NCBI GenBank assembly: GCA_020025545.1
Contig: JAHHRX010000027.1
Location: 1 to 26,517, forward strand
Reading direction: 5' to 3'
Length of the DNA: 26,517 nt
From: Oscillospiraceae bacterium
GTDB lineage: Bacteria > Bacillota > Clostridia > Oscillospirales > Oscillospiraceae
Below the pieces are notes generated by a model. The model saw only the letters and a program-made list of their open reading frames with translations, ran no database searches and had not been told where the DNA came from. Numbering within the stretch: position 1 is the first letter of the stretch; every line of letters begins with the position of its first letter. Position numbers and translations under genes: made by a program. This document shows positions 6,927 to 13,567 of the stretch, in pieces.

Positions 6927-7801
6927 GATGCCAAAGCCTCCTTAATGGTGTCGATGTTTTGATACATGGCCTCAAAATAGCTGTCTCCGGACATAGCCAT
7001 ATTGAGGGCGCGGACAGAAACGCCGGTTTCCGAAGCGATAACCTTGGCTCCGGCAGTGCTGCCGTTGACTTCGGTGAAGATTGCGGGCAGCCGGTGAGAT
7101 TTCACCAGATCAATGAGCTCCTGCAGCTCTGCTGCGGAGGCTTCACTGCCGGATTCCTCCTCCACAGAACGAAGAATCTTTAAATCAAAGGCCTTTGCAA
7201 AATAGGAAAATCCGTCGTGGAAAGTAATGAGCTCCCGGCAGCTAAGACCTGCAAGGGCTTCCTCTCCGTAGGCCTGGAGCTTATCAAACTCTGCCAGCAG
7301 AGCAGTCAGATTCTGCTCCAGAGCGTCCTTATGCTGGGGGTAGAGATTTATCAGCTGCGCACAGATGTTTTGCGCCATGTGTTTACCGTTTTCGGGAGAC
7401 AGCCAGATATGGGGGTCGTGCTCGTGGCTGTGACTGTGTTCGTTCTCATGGTTGTGACCCATGGGAAGAAAATCAATTCCCTCAGAAGCGTCAATAACAT
7501 TTTTCCCGTCCAGCAGATCCTTCATAAAATCCTCCAGACCGGCGCCGGATTTAATAATCACCTGTGCACCCTCGGCGGCCTTTACCTGCTTAACATTGAG
7601 AGAGTAATCGTGAAGGCATGAGACACTCTCCGTTACCAGCCGAATCACCTTGAGATCCGTGCCTTCACAGAGCCTGACGGTAAAATCATACACCGGCAAT
7701 GTAGTGGCGGCAATTTCGGCAGACTGGGAATTGGGCGCTGCACAGGCAGCGGTACTTGCCGCAATCAGAATGAGACACAGAAAGGCAATTGCCTTTTTCA
7801 T
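6923..7801 (-). CDS. znuA: zinc/manganese-binding lipoprotein (cluster A-I SBP)
   Basis: 292 residues. A lipoprotein signal peptide ends in STAAC (lipidated C20). The ZnuA/TroA fold is indicated by metal ligands H64 (CLHDYSL), H131 (HDPHIWLSP) and H195 (FHDGFSYFA). A His/Glu/Asp-rich loop at 116-128 (GHNHENEHSHSHE), common in zinc-specific binding proteins, favours zinc over manganese. The start has GAGGTG upstream. First gene of the znuA-znuC-znuB-trmO operon, behind a TTGACA promoter at 7855. Zinc-responsive (Zur-like) control would be expected, but I could not identify a convincing operator. Confidence 0.93.
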   Translation of the reverse strand: MKKAIAFLCLILIAASTAACAAPNSQSAEIAATTLPVYDFTVRLCEGTDLKVIRLVTESVSCLHDYSLNVKQVKAAEGAQVIIKSGAGLEDFMKDLLDGKNVIDASEGIDFLPMGHNHENEHSHSHEHDPHIWLSPENGKHMAQNICAQLINLYPQHKDALEQNLTALLAEFDKLQAYGEEALAGLSCRELITFHDGFSYFAKAFDLKILRSVEEESGSEASAAELQELIDLVKSHRLPAIFTEVNGSTAGAKVIASETGVSVRALNMAMSGDSYFEAMYQNIDTIKEALAS

Positions 7802-7825
7802 GTAAAATCACCTCAGTTTACAATC

Positions 7826-7855
7826 TATCTACTAACAGCATACCATATCTGTCAA
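7826..7855 (-). promoter_or_regulatory. promoter of the znuA operon
   Basis: On the minus strand, -35 TTGACA (7855-7850), 18-bp spacer, and a possible -10 TAGATA (7831-7826), about 25 bp before the ATG. The -35 sits within a few bases of the T-run of the preceding gene's terminator. Confidence 0.55.
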
Positions 7856-7856
7856 G

Positions 7857-7883
7857 AAAAAAGGAGGCTGCAGTGCAGCCTCC
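7857..7883 (-). terminator. intrinsic terminator after the 76-residue gene
   Basis: A perfect 9-bp stem GGAGGCTGC / GCAGCCTCC (7863-7871 and 7875-7883) is followed on the minus strand by TTTTTT (7862-7857). It separates the small gene from znuA. Confidence 0.85.
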
Positions 7884-7905
7884 AATCGGGTATGTGCGAA
7901 TTGCG

Positions 7906-8136
7906 TTAGTGGTTCTCCACCCAGTCGTTTACCTTTGTTTTGGCCAGACGCAGAATGTCCTCAGAGGGATAAGGAGAAGCCTCGCCACCGGATACGTACA
8001 GGAAATACAGACCGGCGGGAGTCTGGTACAGACTCTCTTCATAACCGGCAGGATCACCATAGCAGCCAAAGGTGTGCTTTTTGATCAGAGTGGCGGTTTC
8101 AGTGTCGTATTCCTTCTTGCAGATAATCTTCTTCAT
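7906..8136 (-). CDS. conserved small protein of unknown function
   Basis: 76 residues starting MKKIICKKEYDTETATLI, containing a YxTxxGxYFLY-like segment (LYQTPAGLYFLYVSGG) and an acidic C terminus. It resembles small clostridial proteins of the MKKII-x-K-x-YDTE type that I recall from genomes and mobile elements; no function is known to me. It is certainly a gene: strong ribosome binding site (AAAGGAGGG), a clear promoter and its own terminator make it a monocistronic unit. There is no signal peptide or membrane span, and one internal cysteine pair (C6 and C25) of unknown meaning. Confidence 0.75.
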   Translation of the reverse strand: MKKIICKKEYDTETATLIKKHTFGCYGDPAGYEESLYQTPAGLYFLYVSGGEASPYPSEDILRLAKTKVNDWVENH

Positions 8137-8170
8137 CGAATGAACCCTCCTTTCCGTTGAAGTTACCTAT

Positions 8171-8198
8171 ATTATACATCTTTCCATATGAAAAGCAA
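8171..8198 (-). promoter_or_regulatory. promoter of the 76-residue gene
   Basis: Minus strand: -35 TTGCTT (8198-8193), 16-bp spacer, perfect -10 TATAAT (8176-8171). The gene starts 35 bp further on. The rest of the gap, 8199-8327, shows no gene, only weak small hairpins. Confidence 0.65.
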
Positions 8199-8327
8199 GA
8201 CGATAGGAGGGGAAAACCCCACAAATTGAAAAAGATTTACATATTATCAAGGCAGTGACGGATAAAAAATCAACAAAGCCGTGCAGATTGCACAAAAATA
8301 CACAACAGTATGCGCAACCGGTTGCTA

Positions 8328-9074
8328 TCAGGCAACTCCGTCAACAGTATAAATACGCGTTTCCGGGGTGATTGTCTGCGGATACAGGGATTTCCATACG
8401 GTGGTGTTTCCGTTATAAAAGATATGATGCAGCTTGATGCAGCGGGTAAAAGCATCGCTGCCAATCTGCCGGATGGTAGAAGGAATACACACGGATTCCA
8501 GTGACATACAGCCGTAAAATGCCCGCTCGCCGATCACAGAAACGCTTTCCGGAATGAAAACACCTCGCAGCCGCTCACTGCCGGCAAAGGCAGCGTCACC
8601 GATTCTGCGGAGGGTATTGGGAAGCTCAATGCCTGCAATCTTTTTTGTGTTAGCAAAGCATGCGTCGCTGAGGGCGGTTATTTTCTCACCGCCCAAAGAG
8701 GCGGGAACCGTCAGAATCTCCGGGCCGTTATAAGCGGCTTCATTAAAATAGAGCACACCGCCCTCTGCGGAAAACCACGGCATATCGGGGTCGGTGATGA
8801 CGCGGCTCGTGTTCTGGGTCAGCAAAAAAACACTGAGACCCACAAAAAATATAATACTGAGGAACAAAAATGCAGGCCAGCGCCGCACCTTCTTTTTTTG
8901 CATTTCCGGTTCTGCCGCAGTGCTTTCGGGGGCTTCTTCCTGAACAGGAGGTGTTTCCGGTTCCCACTCCGGCATTGGCCCTTCCGAAGGGGCGGGGGGA
9001 TCAATGGGGTGGCAGCAGATGTTGCAGATGGTCTCGTCGTCCGCTACATAGGCGCCGCAGGTTGGACAAATCAT
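8328..9074 (-). CDS. zinc-ribbon membrane protein with BspA-type leucine-rich repeats
   Basis: 248 residues. ATG 9074 is chosen because GAGGTG lies 6 bp upstream; a GTG at 9083 overlaps that site. Domain order: an N-terminal zinc ribbon (C3, C6, C17, C20: CPTCG...CNIC), a Pro/Glu-rich linker (about 24-60), basic KKKVRR and one transmembrane helix (about 67-86), then BspA-like (LRR_5) repeats from about 120 to 235 with the recurring pattern xxIGxxAFxxxxxLxxVxIPxSVxxIG. Topology inference: zinc ribbon inside, repeats outside. Such repeats usually mediate binding to surfaces or proteins. Function unknown. Monocistronic, divergent from the GNAT gene at 9181. Confidence 0.85.
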   Translation of the reverse strand: MICPTCGAYVADDETICNICCHPIDPPAPSEGPMPEWEPETPPVQEEAPESTAAEPEMQKKKVRRWPAFLFLSIIFFVGLSVFLLTQNTSRVITDPDMPWFSAEGGVLYFNEAAYNGPEILTVPASLGGEKITALSDACFANTKKIAGIELPNTLRRIGDAAFAGSERLRGVFIPESVSVIGERAFYGCMSLESVCIPSTIRQIGSDAFTRCIKLHHIFYNGNTTVWKSLYPQTITPETRIYTVDGVA

Positions 9075-9095
9075 GGTTATCACCTCAATGTGTGT

Positions 9096-9124
9096 ATCAT
9101 ATCACAGCTTTTGGCCCGATGCAA
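9096..9124 (-). promoter_or_regulatory. promoter of the LRR membrane-protein gene
   Basis: Minus strand: -35 TTGCAT (9124-9119), 17-bp spacer, -10 TATGAT (9101-9096), 22 bp before the chosen ATG. Confidence 0.55.
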
Positions 9125-9128
9125 CTAC

Positions 9129-9157
9129 TTGCTTTGCACTTGGGAGAATGTTATCAT
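9129..9157 (+). promoter_or_regulatory. promoter of the GNAT gene at 9181
   Basis: -35 TTGCTT (9129-9134), 17-bp spacer, -10 TATCAT (9152-9157). It is back-to-back with the divergent promoter: only 4 bp separate the two -35 hexamers. Confidence 0.45.
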
Positions 9158-9180
9158 AGGCATAAAATGGAGGGATGTCT

Positions 9181-9819
9181 ATGAAAAATCTTCCTGTTTT
9201 TTCCACCGAATTCGGTGTTGCCGGGCTTATTCTGGATCAGATTCCCTATCGGGAGGAGGCCTATATCCATATCCACGACAGCAGGGATATGGAAAAGCTG
9301 CTGGCAGAGTGTGCTAAATTCTGCAGAGCCTGCGGCGCAGAAAAAATATATGCCGCAGGGGATGCGATTCCGCCAAAATATGAAATCTACACGAGAATCC
9401 TCACTATGCGCCGGGACCGTCGGGGCATTCAGGATACGGATGCCGCCCTGTGGCCAGTACAGGAGGAAACGGCGGAATATTGGAGAAAAGTGTATAACGA
9501 GAGAATGGCTCCGGTTCCGGCGGCGAAATGGATGACACTGGGAGATACTGCGGAAATGCTCCGAAAAGGAGATGGGTACTTTATCCACCGGGGTGACATG
9601 CTGCTGGGGATAGGAAGAGCAAGCGCAGAGATGATTGACAGCGTGATTGCCGTCTGCCCCGGTGCCGGAGCAGAGGTGGTGGCGGCTCTGAGCCATGCAT
9701 TGACGGGGGGAAGTGTCTCCGTAGAGACGGCTTCGGAAAATAAACGGGCTGTCCGGCTCTATGAGCGCCTGGGATTTCTTACCGTGGCGGAAAAACGGGT
9801 TTGGTATCAAATTCTATAA
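9181..9819 (+). CDS. GNAT-family N-acetyltransferase
   Basis: 212 residues. The C-terminal part has the late GNAT signature (VETASENKRAVRLYERLGF, about 178-196), which forms part of the acetyl-CoA-binding fold, and ends WYQIL. The N-terminal half (about 1-120) contains a region rich in charged and aromatic residues that would form the acceptor side; substrate unknown. ATG 9181 is preferred over ATG 9175 because GGAGGG abuts 9175 but is well spaced from 9181. The classic central Q/RxxGxG/A acetyl-CoA loop is not obvious, so the fold may be a divergent or two-lobe GNAT. Own promoter; no terminator is evident before the ylxM operon promoter. Confidence 0.72.
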   Translation: MKNLPVFSTEFGVAGLILDQIPYREEAYIHIHDSRDMEKLLAECAKFCRACGAEKIYAAGDAIPPKYEIYTRILTMRRDRRGIQDTDAALWPVQEETAEYWRKVYNERMAPVPAAKWMTLGDTAEMLRKGDGYFIHRGDMLLGIGRASAEMIDSVIAVCPGAGAEVVAALSHALTGGSVSVETASENKRAVRLYERLGFLTVAEKRVWYQIL

Positions 9820-9822
9820 TAC

Positions 9823-9844
9823 TGTCAAGGAAAAATACTTGACA
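9823..9844. repeat. palindrome TGTCAAG-N8-CTTGACA, copy 1
   Basis: A perfect 7-bp inverted repeat with 8-bp centre just after the GNAT stop. Its right arm contains the -35 TTGACA of the ylxM operon promoter. The same palindrome with identical arms and spacing recurs 53 bp downstream. Operator geometry is suggested; alternatively copy 1 is a weak hairpin. Confidence 0.7.
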
Positions 9845-9867
9845 AACGGAAGAAAATCGTGTATGAT
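9839..9867 (+). promoter_or_regulatory. promoter of the ylxM-ffh-rpsP-khpA-rimM-trmD operon
   Basis: -35 TTGACA (9839-9844), 17-bp spacer, -10 TATGAT (9862-9867). Transcription should begin near 9874, which places the second palindrome at the very 5' end of the RNA. Confidence 0.8.
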
Positions 9868-9875
9868 AGGCCAAG

Positions 9876-9897
9876 TGTCAAGGAAGATGCCTTGACA
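9876..9897. repeat. palindrome TGTCAAG-N8-CTTGACA, copy 2
   Basis: A second perfect copy (8-bp arms here, TGTCAAGG/CCTTGACA) between the -10 and the ribosome binding site of ylxM (AAAGGAGG directly after it). As DNA it could be an operator within the initial transcribed region; as RNA it could be a 5' hairpin affecting translation or stability. Confidence 0.7.
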
Positions 9898-9909
9898 AAG
9901 GAGGCAAAC

Positions 9910-10254
9910 ATGGACACTTTGGAGATGTCCCTGCTCTATGATTACTACGGCGAGCTGCTGACGGATCGTCAGAAAATGTGCTTCGACCTGTATCATAATC
10001 AGGATTTCAGCTTAAGCGAAATTGCGCAGGAGCTGGGGGTCAGCCGTCAGGGTGTGTATGACAATCTGAATCGGGCCGAATCTCTGCTGCGAAATATGGA
10101 AGAGAAAACCGGCTGTGTGCGCCGGGAACTGAGCAATCGGAAAACGGTGCAGAAAATCATCCGTGCTGCCAGCCAGCTGGAAGATCACTCCGATGCTTCC
10201 GTCAGAGCGCTGGCACAGAAGATTATCACTGCTGCACAGGATTTTGAGGAGTAA
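9910..10254 (+). CDS. ylxM: YlxM, HTH regulator of the signal recognition particle
   Basis: 114 residues, the usual length of the YlxM/p13 family. A sigma-70 region-4-like helix-turn-helix is visible at about 33-62 (FSLSEIAQELGVSRQGVYDNL). In Gram-positive bacteria YlxM is encoded next to ffh and modulates the SRP GTPases Ffh and FtsY; the HTH also permits nucleic-acid binding. Start ATG 9910 follows AAAGGAGG. The frame is open upstream to about 9862, but that part lies in the promoter. The stop is 3 bp from the ffh ATG. The two palindromes upstream raise the possibility of autoregulation (inference). Confidence 0.92.
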   Translation: MDTLEMSLLYDYYGELLTDRQKMCFDLYHNQDFSLSEIAQELGVSRQGVYDNLNRAESLLRNMEEKTGCVRRELSNRKTVQKIIRAASQLEDHSDASVRALAQKIITAAQDFEE

Positions 10255-10257
10255 ATT

Positions 10258-11598
10258 ATGGCATTTGAAGGCTTAACTGAAAAGATATCCGCTACCTTCA
10301 AAAAGCTCCGGGGCAAAGGCCGCCTGAAAGAGGCTGATGTTAAGGAGGCTATGCGTGAAATCCGCATGGCTCTGCTGGAGGCGGATGTCAGCTATAAAGT
10401 GGTCAAGGACTTTGTAAAGTCCGTCACTGAGCGCTGTGTCGGTACAGATGTGCTGGAATCCCTGACCCCTGCCCAGATGATCGTAAAGATCGTCAACGAA
10501 GAGCTTTGCAAGCTCATGGGCAGCGATATGAAGCATTTGAACATCAATCCCAACAGCCCCACGGTGATCATGCTGGTGGGCTTACAGGGTGCAGGTAAAA
10601 CCACCAACGGCTCAAAGCTGGCGGGGCTTATGAAGCGGCAGGGCAAGAACCCGCTGCTGGTTGCCTGCGATATTTATCGGCCTGCGGCAATTGCACAGCT
10701 GAAGGTCTGCGGTGAAAAGCTGGGGATTCCGGTGTTTGAAAAAGGAACCCAGAACCCGGTGGATACCGCAAAGGAAGCGGTTTCCTATGCGCGCAAGCAT
10801 GGACACGATATGGTGTTTCTGGACACCGCAGGACGGCTCCACATTGACGAAGCATTGATGGAAGAGCTGAAAAACATCAAGGCTGCCGTAAAGCCGGACG
10901 AAATCATGCTGGTTGTGGATGCCATGACCGGTCAGGATGCCGTCAATGCGGCGCAGTCTTTTAACGACTGGCTGGATATCGATTCCGTCATGCTCAGCAA
11001 ACTGGACGGCGACGCAAGAGGCGGCGCAGCCCTTTCCGTCCGTGCCATTACCGGAAAGCCCATCAAGTTTGTGGGTATGGGCGAAAAGCTGGAGGATATC
11101 GAGCCTTTCCACCCGGATCGGATGGCTTCCAGAATTTTAGGCATGGGCGATGTGCTGTCCCTCATTGAAAAGGCGGAAAAGGCTTACGATGCCAAGAAAA
11201 CCGCTGAGATGGAGGAAAAGCTCCGTACCAATAAATTTACCTTGCAGGATTTCTACGATCAGATGGTTCAGATGAAGTCCATGGGTTCCATGCAGGAAAT
11301 CCTTGCACAGATACCCGGCGGTGCAAATCTGAAAAACATTCAGGTGGACGAAAAGGCTATGGCACACACTGAGGCTATCATCCTTTCCATGACACCTAAG
11401 GAAAGAGAAAATCCCAACATCATCGCAGCCAGCCGGAAAAAGCGGATTGCCGCCGGCGCCGGTGTGAAGGTTGAGGATGTCAACCGGCTGCTCAAGTCCT
11501 TTGAGCAGATGCGCAGCATGATCAAGCAGTTCTCCGGCCGGGGTGCTGTTAAGAAGATGAAGCGCATGAAAGGTTTCGGCGGCTTCCCCGGACTGTAA
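10258..11598 (+). CDS. ffh: signal recognition particle GTPase Ffh
   Basis: 446 residues, standard length. N domain (about 1-95), GTPase G domain with P-loop GLQGAGKTT (108-116), DTAGR (189-193) and SKLDGDARGG (247-256), then a methionine-rich M domain (about 300-446) that binds SRP RNA and signal peptides (MVQMKSMGSMQEIL, MRSMIKQFSGRG). The canonical TKLDG reads SKLDG here, a mild variant. With 4.5S/6S SRP RNA (not in this window) and FtsY it targets nascent membrane proteins. The ribosome binding site (GAGGAG) overlaps the end of ylxM, so the two are translationally coupled. Confidence 0.98.
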   Translation: MAFEGLTEKISATFKKLRGKGRLKEADVKEAMREIRMALLEADVSYKVVKDFVKSVTERCVGTDVLESLTPAQMIVKIVNEELCKLMGSDMKHLNINPNSPTVIMLVGLQGAGKTTNGSKLAGLMKRQGKNPLLVACDIYRPAAIAQLKVCGEKLGIPVFEKGTQNPVDTAKEAVSYARKHGHDMVFLDTAGRLHIDEALMEELKNIKAAVKPDEIMLVVDAMTGQDAVNAAQSFNDWLDIDSVMLSKLDGDARGGAALSVRAITGKPIKFVGMGEKLEDIEPFHPDRMASRILGMGDVLSLIEKAEKAYDAKKTAEMEEKLRTNKFTLQDFYDQMVQMKSMGSMQEILAQIPGGANLKNIQVDEKAMAHTEAIILSMTPKERENPNIIAASRKKRIAAGAGVKVEDVNRLLKSFEQMRSMIKQFSGRGAVKKMKRMKGFGGFPGL

Positions 11599-11681
11599 GA
11601 CTGCCGCAGATCCATATGGTTCGCTGAAAGCAAATTGCTTTGCGATATAGATTTTATTCGAAAATTTTGGAGGTGAAACTC

Positions 11682-11921
11682 ATGGTTAAAATCAGACTGA
11701 GAAGAATGGGCGCAAAGAAGGCTCCTTTCTATCGTATTGTTGTTGCTGACTCCCGCTGCCCCCGCGACGGCCGCTGCATCGAGGAGATCGGCTCCTACAA
11801 TCCCCTGGCTGAGTCCAACAACATCGTGGTCGATGCAGAGAAGGCTCAGAACTGGATCAAGAACGGCGCTCAGCCTACTGACACCGTTCGCGGCCTGCTC
11901 AAGAAGGCCGGCGTGCTGTAA
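11682..11921 (+). CDS. rpsP: 30S ribosomal protein bS16
   Basis: 79 residues. The sequence begins MVKIRLRRMGAKKAPFYRIV and continues with the conserved SRCPRDGR and EEIGSYNP segments, all diagnostic of bS16. Start ATG 11682 follows TTTTGGAGGTG; an upstream in-frame ATG at 11640 lacks a site. The protein binds 16S rRNA early in 30S assembly. It sits 83 bp after ffh and 20 bp before khpA, upstream of rimM, another 30S maturation factor, as in many Firmicutes. Confidence 0.98.
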   Translation: MVKIRLRRMGAKKAPFYRIVVADSRCPRDGRCIEEIGSYNPLAESNNIVVDAEKAQNWIKNGAQPTDTVRGLLKKAGVL

Positions 11922-11941
11922 TTCCCAAAAGGAGTAGCGCA

Positions 11942-12172
11942 ATGAAAGAACTTTTGCTGTATATGGCAAAGAATCTGGTGGACGATCCCGAAGCCGTTAC
12001 CGTTACCGAGTGTGAAAACGAGGACGGTAAGGTGCTGGAGCTGCGTGTTGCCGAGGGCGACATGGGCAAGGTGATTGGCCGTCAGGGTCGGATCGCCAAG
12101 GAGATCCGTACCATCGTAAAGACTGTTGCCCAGCGCACAGGCGAGAAGGTAACCGTCGAAATCGTGGATTAA
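11942..12172 (+). CDS. khpA: KH-domain RNA-binding protein KhpA (YlqC)
   Basis: 76 residues forming a single type-II KH domain. The GxxG loop is GRQG (46-49) within KVIGRQGRIAKEIRT. In Firmicutes KhpA acts with KhpB (Jag/EloR) as an RNA-binding dimer linked to cell division and small-RNA networks. Position between rpsP and rimM is conserved. The start has AAAAGGAG upstream. It is followed by a hairpin with a T-rich tail. Confidence 0.95.
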   Translation: MKELLLYMAKNLVDDPEAVTVTECENEDGKVLELRVAEGDMGKVIGRQGRIAKEIRTIVKTVAQRTGEKVTVEIVD

Positions 12173-12178
12173 CGGGTA

Positions 12179-12214
12179 TGCGTGGCGATAGCGTCACGCA
12201 TTTCTCGTTTTTTA
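12179..12214 (+). terminator. hairpin/partial terminator between khpA and rimM
   Basis: A 9-bp stem (12179-12187 with 12192-12200, one G-T pair, loop ATAG) is followed by TTTCTCGTTTTTTA. The shape is that of an intrinsic terminator, but the T-run begins several bases after the stem, so readthrough is likely. It could lower rimM-trmD expression relative to rpsP-khpA. Confidence 0.6.
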
Positions 12215-12224
12215 GGAGGATTTT

Positions 12225-12716
12225 ATGAAGCTCCAATTTATTGAAGCAGGCCAGATTGTCACCACCCACGGTGTGCGTGGTGAGGTGAAGGTGCTGCCTT
12301 GGGGAGATTCCCCGGAGTTTTTGAAAGGTTTTCACCGAGTACGCATTGGTGGAAATGAATATCAGGTGGAAAGCTGCCGCAGCCAGAAATCCTGCAACCT
12401 TTTGAAATTAAGGGGTGTGGATTCCATGGAGGCAGGGGAAGCCCTTCGCGGGAAAACCGTGGAGGTTTATCGGCAGGACGCCGATCCGGAGCTGATTTTT
12501 GCGGCAGAGCTGATGGGCATGCGTGTCGTATGCGGCAATCAGGAACTGGGGAAAATCACGGATGTTCTGGATTACCCCGGCAACATGGTGTATGTGGTGA
12601 CCGGCGAGCATGAATATATGATTCCGGCGGTAAAGCAGTTCGTGCTTTCCACGGATCTTGACAGCAATCTGATGCAGGTGGCCGTGATTGAGGGGATGCG
12701 AAGCGATGAGGATTGA
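12225..12716 (+). CDS. rimM: ribosome maturation factor RimM
   Basis: 163 residues. N-terminal RimM domain (about 1-85; IEAGQIVTTHGVRGEVKVLPW near the start, the family signature with GVRGEV) and C-terminal PRC-barrel (about 92-163; LGKITDVLDYPGNMVYVV, then YMIPAVKQFV). It assists 30S head maturation and contacts uS19. Start ATG 12225 follows TTAGGAGGA. The 3' end overlaps trmD by 11 bp, giving translational coupling. Confidence 0.96.
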   Translation: MKLQFIEAGQIVTTHGVRGEVKVLPWGDSPEFLKGFHRVRIGGNEYQVESCRSQKSCNLLKLRGVDSMEAGEALRGKTVEVYRQDADPELIFAAELMGMRVVCGNQELGKITDVLDYPGNMVYVVTGEHEYMIPAVKQFVLSTDLDSNLMQVAVIEGMRSDED

Positions 12717-13440
12717 CATTCTGACATTGTTTCCGGATGCTCTGGGGGATGTGCTGTCCGAAAGTATTTTGGGACGGGCACAGGAACGGGGCTTCATACA
12801 GATCGAGGCACACCAGATCCGTGACTATACATCCAATAAGCAAAATCAAGTGGACGATTATCCTTACGGCGGCGGCCGGGGGGCCATTATGCAGGCGGAT
12901 CCGCTTTATCGCTGCTGGGAAGCGGTATGCGATGAGGCAGGCGGCCCGGTGCATACGGTGTATATGTCTCCCTGCGGGCATACCTTCCGGCAGGAGGATG
13001 CCGTCCGCCTCAGCAAGATGGAAAATATTGTGCTGGTCTGCGGCCATTATGAGGGCATTGACCAGCGCTTCATTGATGAATGTGTGGATGAAGAAATTTC
13101 TATCGGTGACTTTGTGCTGACCGGCGGCGAAATTGCAGCCATGGCGGTGACGGATGCTGTCTGCCGCATGGTGCCCGGAGTGCTGGCGGATCCGGAGTGC
13201 TTTGAGGACGAAAGCCACTATAACGGGCTTTTGGAGTATCCACAGTACAGCCGTCCGGCTGTCTGGCACGGCAGGGAAGTGCCTGCAATTCTCCTTTCCG
13301 GAGATCACGGAAAGGTAGATAGGTGGCGCCGGAAGCAGTCCCTGCGCCGAACCCGTGAGCGCAGACCGGATATGTACGAAAAGCTGGATCTTTCATCTAA
13401 ACAGGATAAAAAACTCCTGAAGGAAATGGAGACGGAGTAA
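12706..13440 (+). CDS. trmD: tRNA (guanine-N1-)-methyltransferase TrmD
   Basis: 244 residues, standard length, a SPOUT-class methylase making m1G37 in tRNAs. It begins MRIDILTLFPD, with YGGGRGAIMQADP (54-66), GHYEGID (113-119) and SIGDFVLTGGE (132-142), the last two being part of the trefoil knot that holds S-adenosylmethionine. ATG 12706 is chosen because the protein conventionally begins at MxIDILTLFP; a site (GAGGGG) lies inside rimM. Last gene of the ylxM operon, closed by a bidirectional terminator. Confidence 0.97.
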   Translation: MRIDILTLFPDALGDVLSESILGRAQERGFIQIEAHQIRDYTSNKQNQVDDYPYGGGRGAIMQADPLYRCWEAVCDEAGGPVHTVYMSPCGHTFRQEDAVRLSKMENIVLVCGHYEGIDQRFIDECVDEEISIGDFVLTGGEIAAMAVTDAVCRMVPGVLADPECFEDESHYNGLLEYPQYSRPAVWHGREVPAILLSGDHGKVDRWRRKQSLRRTRERRPDMYEKLDLSSKQDKKLLKEMETE

Positions 13441-13520
13441 GTACCCCATCGGGATAACACCTCCCGTGATGCCTATGCCAATCCGGTATTCCCCGAAATC
13501 CTCGGGAAAATCTCCCAATA

Positions 13521-13567
13521 ACAATAAAACAGGGGCGTGCCGTTCAATTCGGCACGCCCCATTTGTT
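13521..13567. terminator. bidirectional intrinsic terminator (trmD / thrE-like)
   Basis: An 11-bp perfect GC-rich stem GGGGCGTGCCG / CGGCACGCCCC (13532-13542 and 13550-13560), with ATTTGTTTATTT on the right for trmD and, on the minus strand, TGTTTTATTGTTATT for the convergent exporter gene. Weaker hairpins lie between 13447 and 13505. Confidence 0.85.

Noticed and set aside
7801..7850. Zur or other metal-regulator box at the znuA promoter
   Set aside because: No convincing palindrome around the -10/-35; only weak AT-rich symmetry, so no operator is called.
8206..8327. Small hairpins (GGGG AAAA CCCC and GCAACCGGTTGC) after the LRR-protein gene
   Set aside because: Stems of 4-6 bp without T-runs; not convincing as terminators for the minus-strand gene ending at 8328.
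9154..9810. 218-codon minus-strand open frame
   Set aside because: Antisense to the GNAT gene at 9181, which has a site, promoter and the late GNAT motif.
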